A stretch of DNA of 64,000 nt from Pseudobacteriovorax antillogorgiicola. GTDB taxonomy: Bacteria; Bdellovibrionota_B; Oligoflexia; Oligoflexales; Oligoflexaceae. Below are positions 63,112-64,000 of this stretch, one piece after another. The DNA is taken from contig NZ_FWZT01000029.1 of assembly GCF_900177345.1 (NCBI RefSeq), forward strand, positions 24,259 to 88,258, given 5' to 3'. The notes under the pieces were generated by a model. That model was not told the origin of the DNA. It saw only the letters and a program-made list of their open reading frames with translations, and ran no database searches. The position numbers were made by a program, and so were the translations under genes. Each line of letters begins with the position of its first letter. The stretch's first letter is position 1.

Positions 63112-63702
63112 CTAGACTAATTTCTTAGCCACTACAATAAACTCATTGTATTTGAAGAATGAGCCGGTAAATCTAGGAAATGGAAACGAAAAGCTTTTAA
63201 CTATGCTTAGGTCCAGGTCATTGCACATGGATTCGAGTTCTGCGAATCGTATAAATTCGACATGCGTCGAATCAGACCTATAACCAGCTTCTTGTGGCGT
63301 GATAAAAACTATCGAACCATCTGTACGTACGTACGGGAGATAGTCCTTTACGAGCCGAAAGCCTTCTTTGTATGTCATATGTTCCAAAACATGAGCGATT
63401 AGTAGTGAGTCGAAAGACTTCTGTGCATAGTTGAGGTTGTGAAACTCCTTTGCGGTGAAGGCTTGTAAACCTCTTGCCCGTGCGACGCTAACAGATGTTT
63501 GATTGTGATCTACACCGACTCCGTTTCCGCCTAAATGAATCAAGTTTCTACCTATCCCGCACCCAACATCTAGGGTGTAGCCTAACTTCAGTCGCCTTAG
63601 GTTCCATCGGTAGGGAGCTTGAACATTGAAGAGTACCTTCCAACGTGCGAGTTCTTTTGACTCCAAGCGAGAAGTGTAATTTACGGTTTTAGTGTCACCC
63701 AT
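63112..63702 (-). CDS. Class I SAM-dependent methyltransferase
   Basis: 196 residues. LGYTLDVGCGIGRNLIHLGG is SAM motif I, GVDHNQTSVSVARARGL motif II and FDSLLIAHVLEHMTYKEG motif IV. The short length and lack of a substrate domain resemble small glycan- or lipid-modifying methyltransferases. It is divergent from the rRNA promoter, about 190 bases away. It may be the last gene of the glycan region or an unrelated single gene. Confidence 0.85.
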   Translation of the reverse strand: MGDTKTVNYTSRLESKELARWKVLFNVQAPYRWNLRRLKLGYTLDVGCGIGRNLIHLGGNGVGVDHNQTSVSVARARGLQAFTAKEFHNLNYAQKSFDSLLIAHVLEHMTYKEGFRLVKDYLPYVRTDGSIVFITPQEAGYRSDSTHVEFIRFAELESMCNDLDLSIVKSFSFPFPRFTGSFFKYNEFIVVAKKLV

Positions 63703-63893
63703 TCTTGCTCTCCTTCGGGCCTTGATGTTTAGCTAATGTATTTGTCAAAAATTTCTCGAAAAGCTTAGTCTACCGTGAGCCCATTCGAAAGTTTATTCTT
63801 TGGCCCTTGCAATAAATTACAGTATGTCAAACAGGAGGAAAGTCTCAGATTGTCAACTTTCCTGGAAAAAACGGAAAAAAAGTGATTTGGGCC

Positions 63894-63922
63894 TTGACTG
63901 GATGAGGGCAAGTCCGTATAAG
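63894..63922 (+). promoter_or_regulatory. Strong sigma-70 promoter, probably of an rRNA operon
   Basis: TTGACT (63894-63899), a 17-base spacer and TATAAG (63917-63922) make a near-consensus promoter. It is preceded by an A-rich stretch (63864-63881) placed like an UP element. No protein frame of note follows before the window ends; instead the transcript would contain a boxA-like sequence. Together these suggest an rRNA promoter. Confidence 0.7.
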
Positions 63923-64000
63923 TCTTCCTCACGCCACTGATGAGGAGTTAACAACAACTCACAGCAAACGGTTGAAAAACCAAGGCAAAGTTCTTTGAAA
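63923..64000 (+). other. Putative rRNA leader with boxA-like element
   Basis: The last 14 bases include GTTCTTTGAAA (63990-64000), like the boxA antitermination and pre-16S leader sequences that stand ahead of 16S genes in many bacteria. Before it, CCTCA and TGAGG around the bases 63927-63945 could pair into a small stem. The 16S gene itself would lie beyond the window. Confidence 0.55.

Noticed and set aside
1..64000. CRISPR arrays and tRNA genes
   Set aside because: No regularly spaced direct repeats and no cloverleaf with a TTCRA arm were noticed on reading; a dedicated scan was not possible.

Overview
The window is almost entirely one large surface-glycan (O-antigen or capsule-type) biosynthesis region, about 57 kb, followed by a 3.5 kb graveyard of broken insertion sequences, two further genes and, at the right edge, the promoter and leader of what looks like a ribosomal RNA operon. 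The DNA is AT-rich, many genes start with GTG or TTG behind good Shine-Dalgarno sequences, and the gene families (FlaA1/WbpM-type dehydratase, WecD/WecE, Kdo-type enzymes, LIC12162-family transferase) point to a Gram-negative bacterium. The exported DUF1592/DUF1588 plus DUF1552 pair is familiar from Planctomycetes, Verrucomicrobia, myxobacteria and some marine Proteobacteria or Bdellovibrionota. I cannot place the organism more closely; the 16S gene that should lie just beyond the right edge would settle it.

Layout. 1-5 kb: C-terminus of an AsnB-type amidotransferase, a GT4 glycosyltransferase, an SDR and a membrane-anchored UDP-sugar 4,6-dehydratase. 5-9.2 kb: rfbF and rfbG (CDP-glucose synthesis and 4,6-dehydration), an RmlC-like epimerase, an SDR and a GT2. 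9.2-21.6 kb, all minus strand: a compact overlapping module with 2-hydroxyacid dehydrogenase, GmhA-like isomerase, Gfo/Idh/MocA dehydrogenase, KdsB-like CMP-transferase, HpcH/HpaI aldolase, IMPase-like phosphatase, FkbM methyltransferase, then GT4, SDR, rfbH and a GT-B-like protein. 21.7-38 kb, all plus strand: a DUF4910/FAD enzyme/methyltransferase/FemAB-like/LIC12162 group, a second methyltransferase, a WlbA-type dehydrogenase with a fused WlbB-WlbC acetyltransferase-aminotransferase, two more DegT aminotransferases with SDR and GT2, a large membrane protein and a NeuD-type acetyltransferase. 38-41 kb: DUF1552 and DUF1592/DUF1588 exported proteins. 41-52.6 kb: keto-sugar-acid and amino-sugar functions (NeuA-like/PseG-like fusion, DegT, KdnB-like alcohol dehydrogenase, KdsD, SpsF-like, NeuB, WecD, WecE) plus an ABC exporter. 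52.8-57.4 kb: GT2 and membrane glycosyl-transfer genes. 57.4-61 kb: IS remnants. 61.2-63.7 kb: DUF2142 membrane protein, a degraded IS21-like remnant and a methyltransferase.

How it fits together. Recognisable sugar routes are: CDP-3,6-dideoxyhexose (RfbF, RfbG, RfbH); a 2,3-diacetamido-uronate or related 3-acetamido sugar (WlbA, WlbB-WlbC); dTDP-Fuc4NAc (WecE, WecD; dTDP-glucose enzymes must lie elsewhere); a nonulosonate-type acid (NeuB, SpsF-like, PseG-like domain, FlaA1-type dehydratase); and one or two ulosonic acids (aldolase plus KdsB-like; KdnB-like plus DegT plus KdsD). No convincing Wzx or Wzy was seen. The ABC transporter at 45.4 kb could be a PglK-like flippase, and two GT-C-like membrane proteins plus a DUF2142 protein may transfer sugars on the far side of the membrane. 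The frequent switches of strand and the several near-self-contained sugar modules suggest the locus was assembled by accretion.

The most promising candidates for undescribed biology are the aldolase/KdsB-like sugar-acid module at 10.8-16.7 kb, the KdnB-like/DegT/fusion set at 41.3-45.2 kb, and the coupled DUF4910 operon at 21.7-27.7 kb.
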